From the NCBI GenBank assembly GCA_030425385.1, contig JAUIAH010000006.1:186001-250000 (forward strand): a stretch of DNA of 64,000 nt. The letters run 5' to 3'. Position 1 is the first letter of the stretch. The number at the start of each line of letters is the position of its first letter. This stretch comes from Verrucomicrobiia bacterium. Its GTDB lineage: Bacteria > Verrucomicrobiota > Verrucomicrobiia > Verrucomicrobiales > DEV007. Positions 19,009 to 28,111 of this stretch are shown one piece after another. The translations under genes and the position numbers were made by a program. The notes beneath the pieces were generated by a model. That model worked only from the letters and a program-made list of their open reading frames with translations. It was not told the origin of the DNA and did not search any database.

Positions 19009-20060
19009 ATCTCGATAGCTGGCAGCAGAAGCTCGACGGGTTCCGCTTTGCCCATCCTTGGGTCTTTCTCGGGCTTCTCATCATCCCTTTCCTTTGGGTT
19101 TGGTTAGGCAAACGCAAGGATGCCGCCGCCATTGGCTACTCCACCCTGTCACTATTCGGAAAACTCGGAAAACGCCACGGGGGACGCGACGGCTGGTTCT
19201 CTCATTTGCTCATGGCCGCGTCGTTATGCTTTCTCATCGGCGCTCTTGCTCGCCCACAGACCGGTCACTCCTTTACCAAGGTGAAAGCCAGCGGCATCGA
19301 TATACTGCTCGTGCTCGATGTCTCTTCCTCCATGTTGGCGGAAGATTTCAGCATCGGCGGGCAACGCGTCAACCGGCTCGATGCAGTCAAGAATGTCACG
19401 GAGGACTTTATCGAGAACCGTAAGAACGACCGCATGGGCATCGTCGCCTTTGCTGCCAAGCCCTACCTCGTGAGTCCCATGACCCTGGACCACGATTGGC
19501 TTCTCAAGAATCTCGAAGAACAAGTTCAGATCAATTTCCAATACGATGGCACCGCCATCGGCTCGGCTCTCAGTTCCGCGGCCAATCGTCTCAAAGATAG
19601 CGAAAGTGAAAGTCGCATCATCGTCCTGCTCACGGATGGGACCAACAATTCCGGACCCGTGCAGCCACTCACCGCCGCCGAAGCCGCTGAGGCGATCGGT
19701 ATCAAGGTCTACACCATCGGCACCGGGACACGCGGCGTGGCCCCCTTCCCCGTCTATCGCCAAGGACGCCACGTGAAAGACATGTTCGGTCGTCCCGCCT
19801 ACGATCGCGTGCGCGTGCAGTTCGATGAGAAAACGCTAGAAGAGATTGCGGCCACCACCGGCGGTCAGTATTACCGCGCCACGGGCAGTGACAGTCTTAA
19901 AACGATCTACGACGAGATCGATCAATTGGAGAAGACTGAAGTGGAGGTAGATCAGTATGAGCGCTTCGACGAATGGTTTCCCTATCTGCTCATTCCTGGC
20001 GGCATCCTCGCCTTGATTCACCTTGTCCTCCGCTACACCCTTTGGAGACGTCTCCCCTAA
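19005..20060 (+). CDS. batA: VWA-domain membrane protein, BatA-like
   Basis: The 351-residue protein has two N-terminal membrane helices (about 20-35 and 67-83), a von Willebrand factor A domain and a C-terminal helix (about 328-345). The metal-ion-dependent adhesion site is complete in outline: DVSSS at residues 105-109, with later threonine and 'LLTDGTNN' segments. This is the BatA arrangement, a cytoplasmic-membrane protein with its VWA domain exposed to the periplasm. It starts with GTG at 19005 overlapping the preceding stop, which fixes the start. BatA and BatB interact with each other in the few studied bacteria and are linked to stress tolerance. The function here is inferred from order only. 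Confidence 0.88.
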   Translation: MNLDSWQQKLDGFRFAHPWVFLGLLIIPFLWVWLGKRKDAAAIGYSTLSLFGKLGKRHGGRDGWFSHLLMAASLCFLIGALARPQTGHSFTKVKASGIDILLVLDVSSSMLAEDFSIGGQRVNRLDAVKNVTEDFIENRKNDRMGIVAFAAKPYLVSPMTLDHDWLLKNLEEQVQINFQYDGTAIGSALSSAANRLKDSESESRIIVLLTDGTNNSGPVQPLTAAEAAEAIGIKVYTIGTGTRGVAPFPVYRQGRHVKDMFGRPAYDRVRVQFDEKTLEEIAATTGGQYYRATGSDSLKTIYDEIDQLEKTEVEVDQYERFDEWFPYLLIPGGILALIHLVLRYTLWRRLP

Positions 20061-20069
20061 CGGAAACCC

Positions 20070-21092
20070 ATGACTGACGACCGCCTCCTCTTCGCGCAGC
20101 CTCTCTGGTTTCTCGCCCTGGTGCTCGTCCTCGCCGTGATCGTGATTCGCTATGTCACGCAGGTTCAGGCGCGGGATCGCATCAATCACCTGGTGGCCGG
20201 TCGTTTGAAGGATCAATTGCTAGGGTCGGTGCATCAGGCACGACGTGAAGTGAAGTTCTGGCTCTTCATCATCGGTATCCTCGCCCTCATTGTCGCCCTC
20301 GCACGTCCCCAGAAGGGCTTTCAAGAGGTCTCCACCACGCGCAAAGGGCTCGATGTCATCTTCGCTCTCGATACCTCGCGCAGCATGTTGGCCGAGGACA
20401 TCCAACCGAACAGGCTCGACCGCGCCAAGTTCGCCATCCTCGACCTCATGGAGATCCTCGAAGGCGATCGGATCGGTCTCGTGGGTTTCGCTGGGGACGC
20501 CTTTCTCCAATGTCCCCTCACCACGGACTACGCCGCCTTCAGCCGGATCCTCGACGAGGCGGACACTGAACTCCTTCCCACCGGCGGGACTAACATTGCC
20601 GCAGCGATCAAGACAGCGCTCAAAGGCTTCACCAAGTCTGAGAGCGACAATCGGGCCCTCGTCCTCATCACCGACGGCGAAGAATTGGACGCCGAAGCCG
20701 TGCCCCAGGCGCGCGAAGCGTATGAAGAGCAAGGGGTACGCATCTTCACCCTTGGTTTCGGCACGCCGGAAGGCACGCAGATCGAGGTCACCATCGATGG
20801 TCGGAAAACCACGGTCACCGATCCCGATGGCCAACCCGTCATCAGTCGGCTCCAGGAAATGCTCCTTAAAGACATCGCAGACACCGCCGGTGGTCTCTAT
20901 CAACGATTCGAAGGCCGCCGTACGCTCCAGCAACTTGTCACCCAGGGATTCGCCACCATGACCCGCGAAGACATCGATACCCGCGAGCGGCGTCAACCCA
21001 TCGAACACTATCAATGGCCTCTCGGGTTTGCTCTCCTCTTTCTCATCTTCTCGCTCATCGTTCACGAAACTCCGCGGAAAGCCCATGGATAA
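20070..21092 (+). CDS. batB: VWA-domain membrane protein, BatB-like
   Basis: The 340-residue protein repeats the BatA plan: two N-terminal membrane helices (about 11-28 and 62-78), a VWA domain with DTSRS at residues 101-105 and 'LITDGEELD' later, and a hydrophobic C-terminal helix (about 316-332). It follows batA by nine bases. The usual BatC (TPR) and BatD genes are absent. Instead the next gene, 29 bases on, is the SWIM-domain gene of a second MoxR/VWA set. Confidence 0.87.
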   Translation: MTDDRLLFAQPLWFLALVLVLAVIVIRYVTQVQARDRINHLVAGRLKDQLLGSVHQARREVKFWLFIIGILALIVALARPQKGFQEVSTTRKGLDVIFALDTSRSMLAEDIQPNRLDRAKFAILDLMEILEGDRIGLVGFAGDAFLQCPLTTDYAAFSRILDEADTELLPTGGTNIAAAIKTALKGFTKSESDNRALVLITDGEELDAEAVPQAREAYEEQGVRIFTLGFGTPEGTQIEVTIDGRKTTVTDPDGQPVISRLQEMLLKDIADTAGGLYQRFEGRRTLQQLVTQGFATMTREDIDTRERRQPIEHYQWPLGFALLFLIFSLIVHETPRKAHG

Positions 21093-21121
21093 GGCATCAC
21101 TCCCTAGGCGCTACCCTCACG

Positions 21122-22450
21122 ATGATCACGACGGATCAAGTCACCGCTCTCGCTCCTGACGCGAAGTCGTTCAAGGCTGGGAAGGCGTTGGCAACGGTGA
21201 TGCAATGGCCACTCCTCGGGCGAGACGCTCAGACTCTCTGGGGCGAAGTGTTAGGTTCGGGGAAGAATCCCTACCAGACCCAGGTGATCCTGGGGGGCTT
21301 TGCCACCAAGTGCTCGTGCCCGAGCCGTAAGTTCCCTTGCAAGCACGCGCTGGCCTTGATGTTTCTTGCAGCCGACGATCTCTCGCGTTTGCCTGAAGCT
21401 GAACCACCCGATTGGGTAAAGGCCTGGCGGGCGTCTCGAACGGAACGGGCGGAGAAGGCTAGCGCGAAGAAGAAAGCCTCCAAGAAAGGCCCGAAGGATG
21501 GCGTAGCGGCAGCGAAACGCGTGGCCAGGCGGGAAGCTCGCGTGGAGGAAGGCTTGGACATTCTTGAGACCTATCTGTTAGACTTGATTCGTGATGGATT
21601 GACGCAGGAACGGGCAACCGATCCCGCCTCCTGGGAGGCTTTAGGCAAGCGTTTGGTTGACTGTCAGGCTCCTGGGCTTGCTGGCTATGTGCGTCGGTTA
21701 GGAGAACTTCCACACCAGGAGACGGATTGGGAACATCGCATGGTGCACGAACTCGGAGCGCTCCATTTGCTCATCGAGACTTATCGGAAGCGCACGAAGC
21801 TTTCGCCTGATCTCCGCGCGGAAGTGGAGCAACAAGTTGGCTGGCCAGTCGATCAAGACGCCGTCCGTGCGAGCGCGCCCGTCACAGACACTTGGTTTGT
21901 CGCCCAACGCACCCTACGCGAGGTGGAGCGCTTGCTAACCAGTTCAACCTGGCTCTACGGGAGAGAAACAGGGCGCTGGGCGCTGCTATTGAATTTCGCA
22001 GCCTTGCCTGCGCGTCCCATGGATCCCTGGCCCATCGGATCGGAAGTTCGCACTTCGCTGACATTCTTCCCAGGCCTAGCACCCGACCGCGCGCTTGCGG
22101 TCGATGCTCAATCCGCGACCACGCTTGCTGCTTCCATTCCCGATCCGGGCGAATCCATCGAAGGCATGTTAGAGCGCGCTTCTCGCACTTTGGCGATCAA
22201 TCCCTGGCGCACACGCCATCCCTTCCTACTGGCCGGCCATCCGGCGGAACACGCAGGCAAGCCCGTGATCCTAGATGGATCGGGACACGCGCTGCCCTGG
22301 AAGGCGCGTGGCGAGGACACCACGTTCCTCCGCAGCGTCTGTGGAGGTCGTCCCGTGATGCTGGCCGGCGAATGGGATGGCTATCATTTGCACCTCCACG
22401 CGGCCGCCGACGGTTTATCGTGGTTCTCGCTTCGCACCCACGCCGCATGA
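21122..22450 (+). CDS. SWIM zinc-finger protein (YehQ-like)
   Basis: The 442-residue protein has a SWIM zinc finger at residues 64-75 (CSCPSRKFPCKH, pattern CxCx6CxH). This domain binds DNA or protein in other contexts. A basic, alanine-rich linker (about 98-122) and a long helical region without recognised catalytic motifs follow. I chose ATG 21122 over the longer frame from 21014 because the extra 36 residues overlap batB. The stop overlaps the next start in an ATGA. It is the first gene of a six-gene set whose other members resemble E. coli YehI, YehL, YehM and YehP; YehQ is the E. coli SWIM-domain member. The function of the set is unknown. Confidence 0.85.
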   Translation: MITTDQVTALAPDAKSFKAGKALATVMQWPLLGRDAQTLWGEVLGSGKNPYQTQVILGGFATKCSCPSRKFPCKHALALMFLAADDLSRLPEAEPPDWVKAWRASRTERAEKASAKKKASKKGPKDGVAAAKRVARREARVEEGLDILETYLLDLIRDGLTQERATDPASWEALGKRLVDCQAPGLAGYVRRLGELPHQETDWEHRMVHELGALHLLIETYRKRTKLSPDLRAEVEQQVGWPVDQDAVRASAPVTDTWFVAQRTLREVERLLTSSTWLYGRETGRWALLLNFAALPARPMDPWPIGSEVRTSLTFFPGLAPDRALAVDAQSATTLAASIPDPGESIEGMLERASRTLAINPWRTRHPFLLAGHPAEHAGKPVILDGSGHALPWKARGEDTTFLRSVCGGRPVMLAGEWDGYHLHLHAAADGLSWFSLRTHAA

Positions 22451-23922
22451 AGACCCCTCTCACTTCCACCGCTTTGTTAGGCTCTCGCCGTGCACACGGC
22501 TTTCCGCCGGCTTCGCACGAGGCACTTCAGCCCCTTTGGGAGGCTCTGGAGAAAGAGGAGAAGACGGAACGTGCCCTCTTGCGTGCGGCCATGGTCGAGC
22601 ACGCAGCCTGGCACGGTGGACAACGGCCGCTTGAAGATGTGGTGGCTCCTGATGCCTGCCCCTTGGACACGCGTCCTCACATTCCCCCCGCGGCAGTAGG
22701 CGCTCTCCAGCAGATGTTGACGGGGCACTTTGCCCATCTCCTAGGCGAATGGATCACCATGGCCAACCGGGGCGGATTTGCCGCCCCCCCACGCTTGATT
22801 CCGGATCTGCTCGACCTCGGACGACGCCATTCCGAGCAACGACCTGCCTTGGCTCAACTCGTCGGGGATCGCGGGCAATGGCTGGCGCAAGAGATGAAGC
22901 GATGGCCATGGCTGGCCGCGGAATTGAGCGGCGCCCCTGAACCCAGCAGCGACGCTTGGCTCACGGGCACCCTATCAGAACGCTTGAAATGGCTGAACTT
23001 TCAATGTGCCCATGCTCCTGAGGTAGCCGCCCGAGCGGTGACAGAGAGTTGGCAAGGCGATGCCCCCGAAGCGCGCGAGCACTTCACCACGATAGCTACT
23101 CGTCATCCTCATCCGGCTCAGGTGGATTGGTTAGAGAATCTTGCATTGAAAGAGCGTCGACAAGCCACTCGCGAAGCGGCCCTTCGCGCCTTGATGGCCA
23201 TCCCCGAGTCCCACGTCTATGGGCGCAGCCTGGAACGCGCTCGCAGCCTGTTGTCTGTCCATCGAAAGACCTTGAGGCTGTCGCCTCCGGAACGCTTCGA
23301 TTCCTCGTGGGCCCACGATGGCTTGCAAGCAAAGGCCCCTTCCGCCAAGGGCGCTAGAGCCCACTGGGCGCAACAGATCCTCGCCATGATACCACTATCA
23401 CAGTGGTCAGAGGTGACAGGTTCTCATGACGTCTTTCACCTCACCCTGGATCCTGATTGGGCAGATACCATTCGCCGCGCGTGGGTGCAATCAGCCACAC
23501 GGCACCATGACGCACAGACGCTCCCGAGCGTCCTTCACGCCTTGGCAAAGGATCCCGGTGGGCACCGCCAAACGTGGATCATGGAGATCCTGCAAACGGT
23601 GCCTCACGATGATCGCGCTGATTTCCTGGAGCCTCTAACATTGACGCACTCTGAACAATGCGCTCTCCTGCTGCGTCTTCTCCCTCCTTTGGATCAACAA
23701 CGTCATCCTCGTCTCCACCACATCGCCACTCATTGGATCGCGCAACCGAAGGCTCCCATCAACCGCTCAGATGCCGTCGCCCTGGCCGGCTGTTGTGATC
23801 CTGCAGCGATCTGGGCAATCCTCGATGTCATCGCCAAGGAGCCGGCGCTGACCCTGGCAGGAGAGCAATTTGCCCGCGCATTAGAATTTCGTCAGTCTTA
23901 CCTCTCCCATTTCCTCACCTAA
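22447..23922 (+). CDS. DUF5691 family protein
   Basis: The 491-residue protein is predicted to be all helical with HEAT-like stretches and no membrane segment or catalytic motif that I can see. The opening 'LTSTALLGSRRAHGFP' and the rest of the layout match DUF5691 proteins, which are encoded next to SWIM-domain proteins and MoxR ATPases. ATG 22447 overlaps the SWIM gene's stop by four bases, which decides the start. Tryptophan, histidine and arginine are abundant. It probably acts as a scaffold or adaptor in the complex; that is inference from gene order. Confidence 0.75.
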   Translation: MKTPLTSTALLGSRRAHGFPPASHEALQPLWEALEKEEKTERALLRAAMVEHAAWHGGQRPLEDVVAPDACPLDTRPHIPPAAVGALQQMLTGHFAHLLGEWITMANRGGFAAPPRLIPDLLDLGRRHSEQRPALAQLVGDRGQWLAQEMKRWPWLAAELSGAPEPSSDAWLTGTLSERLKWLNFQCAHAPEVAARAVTESWQGDAPEAREHFTTIATRHPHPAQVDWLENLALKERRQATREAALRALMAIPESHVYGRSLERARSLLSVHRKTLRLSPPERFDSSWAHDGLQAKAPSAKGARAHWAQQILAMIPLSQWSEVTGSHDVFHLTLDPDWADTIRRAWVQSATRHHDAQTLPSVLHALAKDPGGHRQTWIMEILQTVPHDDRADFLEPLTLTHSEQCALLLRLLPPLDQQRHPRLHHIATHWIAQPKAPINRSDAVALAGCCDPAAIWAILDVIAKEPALTLAGEQFARALEFRQSYLSHFLT

Positions 23923-23934
23923 TCCCCTAGCCTC

Positions 23935-25011
23935 ATGTCCATCCTACGCGAACACGCTGAGAATCTGTACGCCGACGAATTGGCGGCCCTAGCCAAACAC
24001 GACGACCGTCCTCGACCGACGCAGTGGAAACTGTCTCCTTGGGCCGTGACCGACTATCTGTTAGGGACAACGCTCGACGACGGCTCGGAGATCACGCCCA
24101 AATACATCGGCGATCGCCGTCTGATGGAGATCGCCGTGGCCACGCTGGCGACCGACCGCGCCCTGCTTCTGTTAGGCGTGCCGGGCACGGCCAAATCCTG
24201 GGTATCGGAACACCTCGCCGCCGCCATCTCGGGAGACTCCACCCTGTTGATCCAGGGAACGGCCGGGACGGCTGAGGAAGCCTTGCGTTACAATTGGAAT
24301 TACGCCCAATTGTTAGCCAAGGGTCCCTCGAAGGAGGCGCTGGTCCCCTCGCCCATGTTTCACGCGATGGAAGACGGGAAACTTTGCCGCGTGGAAGAGC
24401 TCACGCGGATCCCTTCCGAAGTGCAAGACACGCTGATCACGTTGCTCTCGGAGAAGACGCTGCCCATTCCCGAACTCTCCGATGAGATTCAAGCCACGGC
24501 TGGATTCAACACCATCGCCACCGCCAATTCCCGCGATCGCGGCGTGAACGACCTCTCGTCCGCCTTGCAACGCCGCTTCAACACCGTCGTCCTGCCATTG
24601 CCCAAAAGTTTGGAGAGCGAAGTGACCATCGTGCAATCGCGAGTCGCTTCCATGGCCCAGGCTCTCGCCTTACCAGCCGAGCCACCTGCTCTGGAAGAGA
24701 TCCGAAGAGTCGTCACCGTCTTCCGGGAACTCCGATCTGGCGCAACGGAAGATGGGACAGCCAAGGTCAAATCGCCCACCGCCACTCTGTCGACCGCGGA
24801 AGCCATTTCCGTGATCACCAATGGCCTCTCCCTTGCCGGCCACTTTGGCAGCGGTGCGGTGAACGCCCACGACCTCGCCAGCGGCATGGTCGGTGCTATC
24901 GTGAAAGATCCCTCACAGGATCCCACGGTCTTTCGCGAATACTTGGAAACCGTGGTGAAAGAACGCGACGGTTGGGCCGATCTCTACCGCGCCTGTCGCG
25001 ATCAACTCTAA
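23935..25011 (+). CDS. Second MoxR-family AAA+ ATPase (YehL-like)
   Basis: The 358-residue ATPase has Walker A GVPGTAKS (residues 81-88), sensor-like 'TANSRDRGVNDLSSALQRRF' region and a C-terminal lid. Its Walker B reads KLCRVEELTR with two glutamates (154-155) where the first MoxR of the window has Asp-Glu. 'EELTRxxxEVQDxLI' is, as I recall, a feature of the YehL branch. It would use ATP to remodel partner proteins, presumably the VWA protein at 30322. It starts 12 bases after the DUF5691 gene. The two MoxR proteins of this window share only the general fold motifs, so they are not a recent duplication. Confidence 0.9.
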   Translation: MSILREHAENLYADELAALAKHDDRPRPTQWKLSPWAVTDYLLGTTLDDGSEITPKYIGDRRLMEIAVATLATDRALLLLGVPGTAKSWVSEHLAAAISGDSTLLIQGTAGTAEEALRYNWNYAQLLAKGPSKEALVPSPMFHAMEDGKLCRVEELTRIPSEVQDTLITLLSEKTLPIPELSDEIQATAGFNTIATANSRDRGVNDLSSALQRRFNTVVLPLPKSLESEVTIVQSRVASMAQALALPAEPPALEEIRRVVTVFRELRSGATEDGTAKVKSPTATLSTAEAISVITNGLSLAGHFGSGAVNAHDLASGMVGAIVKDPSQDPTVFREYLETVVKERDGWADLYRACRDQL

Positions 25012-25026
25012 CCCAATCCCTACGCG

Positions 25027-28000
25027 ATGAAAGAGAAGTCACTAGCAGATCAGCTCGCTGAAGGCGTGGAGCTGAAAGAACCCCTAGCGGTGGGCATTCA
25101 GGCATACCTGGATTCGGGCGATGAATCCCATTTGTTAAGCATTCCGTCGTCACTGAACTGGCGGGAGCTACGGATGGTCGAATCAGCGGTGCTTGAAGCT
25201 GGAAAGACGCCGGAATCTGCCGCCTTCTTCACCGCGGTGTGTGGTCGCTTAGCGGTGAATTTGCCGGAGAAAGACGACTCCCTTGCAGAACGATTGTGTG
25301 AGGACTTGGTCGGCCGGCGGGTGCAAGAATGCTCGGCTGCAGGCGATTATTTGCTGGCGCTGGCGCGTGAACGCGGCCTCGCCGATCTTCGGCTCGCGAG
25401 CTTTGTGTTTCTGCACATGCATTGGTACCCCGGAATGGCCTTTGGTTGGGAAGAGGAGGAGCACGAGACAATCTTTGGCGGTGCGACGGATGTTCGCTTG
25501 TTTTATCATCGTTTAACTTCGGTGCCGCCAAACGCTCTCGATGGCCTCATCCTTGGCCTTCCTGACGATGAAATGCTAGAGATCCTGCAAAGTCACGATC
25601 GAGCCGTGACCAAGCATGGCAGCCTTGCTTGGGCTCCCGGGAAACTGCAGGGGAACCTTGCGAAACATCGCCCGGAGCTGTTCAGCACCTACTTGGCAGA
25701 CTTGCCTACCCCATTGCCGGATGCCATCCGACTCATCGATTGGCGCTATGTGATCACGGCGACCGATGCCTTCGACGACGCTTGCCTGAAGTATTGCCAG
25801 CTAACAAACGGCCTGCAACGCTTGCATACGTTGATCTTCCTCGATTCTCGTCGCGAGGGACGCCATAGCCCGTTGGTGACAAACGTGTGTGTGCAAGAGC
25901 ATGCGAATGATGAGGGCCCTGCGCTGGCTTACCTGGCCGACGTTTCGCCCAAGGATATGCTACCTATCCTAACCCATTGCACAGAGGATCACCCGGAGTT
26001 TCTCATGCAACGCTGCTACCAGGTTGCAGCAGCGCATTGGGATGCCGGTGGTCGAGCGTGCTTCGAGGCTTTGTTGCCTAAGCTGATCGATCCCAAAGCC
26101 TACCAACCCACGCGCCAGATTCAAGGAGCGTTGTTCGGGGTGCTTACTGCTGAGCCAGTGCCTAACGGAGCGCATGATTGGGTGATGCAGTTGTTAGAAG
26201 CCAATGCAAAGATCAAAGCGGATTCCATTGGAGTGCTTTGGCAGATTGTCGCCCAACACCAACCCAAGCTCTTCGAAGACGATTTCTGGGACTTGCTCCA
26301 ACACAAATCCAAGACTCTAAGAACCATTGCCAGGAACACGTTGGCGTCAATCAAAGGAAACGACACCATGCGCAAAGCCGTATCACTACTCGCAGGCAAG
26401 AAGGTGGACGTGCGTCTGGGAGGTGCTGAATTGTTGGAGCGGCTTGCAGATCCACAAGCCGCTGACTCCTTGCGCACGGCCATAGAGAGCGAGAGCTCAG
26501 AGAAAGTACGCACTGCGCTTCACGCTGCCCTGAACGCCAGTGCTGGCGACTCCGAGATCGCTGTGCCACAGAGATCTCTCGAAGACTTGGAGGCGGCATA
26601 TGCGAAGCAAGAGAAGCGCCTCAAGATTCCCGCCAAAGCCACCTGGTTCGACCCCAACGCCCTCCCCGCTCTCCAGACAACTTCGGGCGAGCCACTTTCC
26701 GATCTCGCTTTGACCTTCATGGTGGCGAAACAGGCAAAGCACAAAGCCATGGAATTGGCTCCTGACATCGCCCCATTAATGACTCACATTGACCGTGAAG
26801 CGTCGGGCGATTTCGCACGAACGCTGTTGAAGCAGTGGTTAGGGTCTGACCAGGCAGCTGCGGACCGCTGGGCTTTGGTCTTCGCAGGGGCCTTTGGCGA
26901 TCAGCGGATCTTACCTGAACTGGTGGCTCCGATTCAATCGTGGGCAGAGAATGCCCGCCACAAGTTGGCTGAGTATGCCGCGCAGGCCATTGCGTTGGTG
27001 CACGGAGATGAAGCCCTGATGCTGTTGGATTCTTTGGCCAATCGCTATCGCAGTCGCTTCAAGAATATTGGGAAAGCCTGTCGTGCCGCCCTGGAGAACG
27101 CAGCCGTTGCTCGTGGTGTTTCGATCGATGAATTGGCGGACATGATCGTACCAACGCTAGGGTTCGATGAGGACCATGAGAGAGCCCTGCCTGATTCTGA
27201 GATTCGAGTCATCCTGCAACCCGATTTCAAACTGACATTCTACCATCCGGAGACAGAGAAAGAGACCAAGTCTCCGCCGGCATCCCTCCCGGACCGTGCT
27301 AAGGATGACATCAAGACCCTTCGCAAACTCATTCGGGAAACGGTCAAGGGCCAGACGGCGCGTTTGGAACTTGCGCTCGTCCGCGAGCGCCGATGGCCCG
27401 CCAAGCGCTGGTCCGAACTCTTCGAAGAACATCCTATCCTACAGTCTTTCGCCAGTCGTCTCGTGTGGCGCAGTCTCCATGACAGGGGCGAACCCAGGCA
27501 ACTCTTTCGCCGCTATCCTAACGGATTGCTAGCAAATGCTGAGGGTGAATTGATCGAGTTGGATGAAGCCGATGCCACCATTTCCATGGTGCACCCCCTG
27601 CACGTGGATGCCGACACTCTCTGTTCGTGGAAGGCCCATTTGGCGCGGATGAAAGTCTCCCCGCCCTTCCCCCAACTGGAACGCCCTGTCGCCTTGTTAA
27701 ATCCCAAGCACAGCAATCGCAAGACGCTCGATACTGTGAACGGGAAACGCCTCAGCGTCGGCACGTTCCGTTCACGTGCCGAGAAGCGCGGCTGGATCCG
27801 AGGATCCGTGGTCGATGCGGGTGGGATCTCTGCCTACTACAAGAGCTTCTACGAAGCACAAGTCGATGTCTTTCTACCGGTCGAAGAAATGTGGGTGGGT
27901 CAGGATCCTCAAGATGAAATCAGCCTGGGTGAAGCGTTTTTCGTAACGGGTGGCAGCGTGTCGACTGGCAGCTACGAATATGATGAACCGCAGAACCTTG

Positions 28001-28101
28001 AGGACAAACGGGTGCTCACGTTCGGATCCGTCCCAGCCATCGTCTACTCGGAAACGGTGACCGACTTGCAGGCCATCGCCCCTGCCACAACCGACGCCTA
28101 A
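25027..28101 (+). CDS. DUF4132 large protein (YehI/MolR-like)
   Basis: The 1024-residue protein has a long N-terminal helical part (about residues 1-720) with HEAT-like repeats, for example around 430-520. The C-terminal part matches DUF4132, with segments such as 'FASRLVWRSL', 'MVHPLHVDADTLCSWKAHL' and 'KRGWIRGSVVDAGGISAYYKS'. Some relatives carry an N-terminal WGR domain, which I do not see here. No membrane segment is present. It lies 15 bases after the MoxR gene. DUF4132 proteins such as E. coli YehI are of unknown function; the old link of MolR to molybdate regulation should not be carried over. Confidence 0.85.
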   Translation: MKEKSLADQLAEGVELKEPLAVGIQAYLDSGDESHLLSIPSSLNWRELRMVESAVLEAGKTPESAAFFTAVCGRLAVNLPEKDDSLAERLCEDLVGRRVQECSAAGDYLLALARERGLADLRLASFVFLHMHWYPGMAFGWEEEEHETIFGGATDVRLFYHRLTSVPPNALDGLILGLPDDEMLEILQSHDRAVTKHGSLAWAPGKLQGNLAKHRPELFSTYLADLPTPLPDAIRLIDWRYVITATDAFDDACLKYCQLTNGLQRLHTLIFLDSRREGRHSPLVTNVCVQEHANDEGPALAYLADVSPKDMLPILTHCTEDHPEFLMQRCYQVAAAHWDAGGRACFEALLPKLIDPKAYQPTRQIQGALFGVLTAEPVPNGAHDWVMQLLEANAKIKADSIGVLWQIVAQHQPKLFEDDFWDLLQHKSKTLRTIARNTLASIKGNDTMRKAVSLLAGKKVDVRLGGAELLERLADPQAADSLRTAIESESSEKVRTALHAALNASAGDSEIAVPQRSLEDLEAAYAKQEKRLKIPAKATWFDPNALPALQTTSGEPLSDLALTFMVAKQAKHKAMELAPDIAPLMTHIDREASGDFARTLLKQWLGSDQAAADRWALVFAGAFGDQRILPELVAPIQSWAENARHKLAEYAAQAIALVHGDEALMLLDSLANRYRSRFKNIGKACRAALENAAVARGVSIDELADMIVPTLGFDEDHERALPDSEIRVILQPDFKLTFYHPETEKETKSPPASLPDRAKDDIKTLRKLIRETVKGQTARLELALVRERRWPAKRWSELFEEHPILQSFASRLVWRSLHDRGEPRQLFRRYPNGLLANAEGELIELDEADATISMVHPLHVDADTLCSWKAHLARMKVSPPFPQLERPVALLNPKHSNRKTLDTVNGKRLSVGTFRSRAEKRGWIRGSVVDAGGISAYYKSFYEAQVDVFLPVEEMWVGQDPQDEISLGEAFFVTGGSVSTGSYEYDEPQNLEDKRVLTFGSVPAIVYSETVTDLQAIAPATTDA

Positions 28102-28111
28102 CCAAATACTC

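Noticed and set aside
20220-21086. 288-codon minus-strand frame opposite batB.
   Set aside because: Its high Glu, Asp and Gly content follows from the opposite strand of the VWA gene; no motif supports it.
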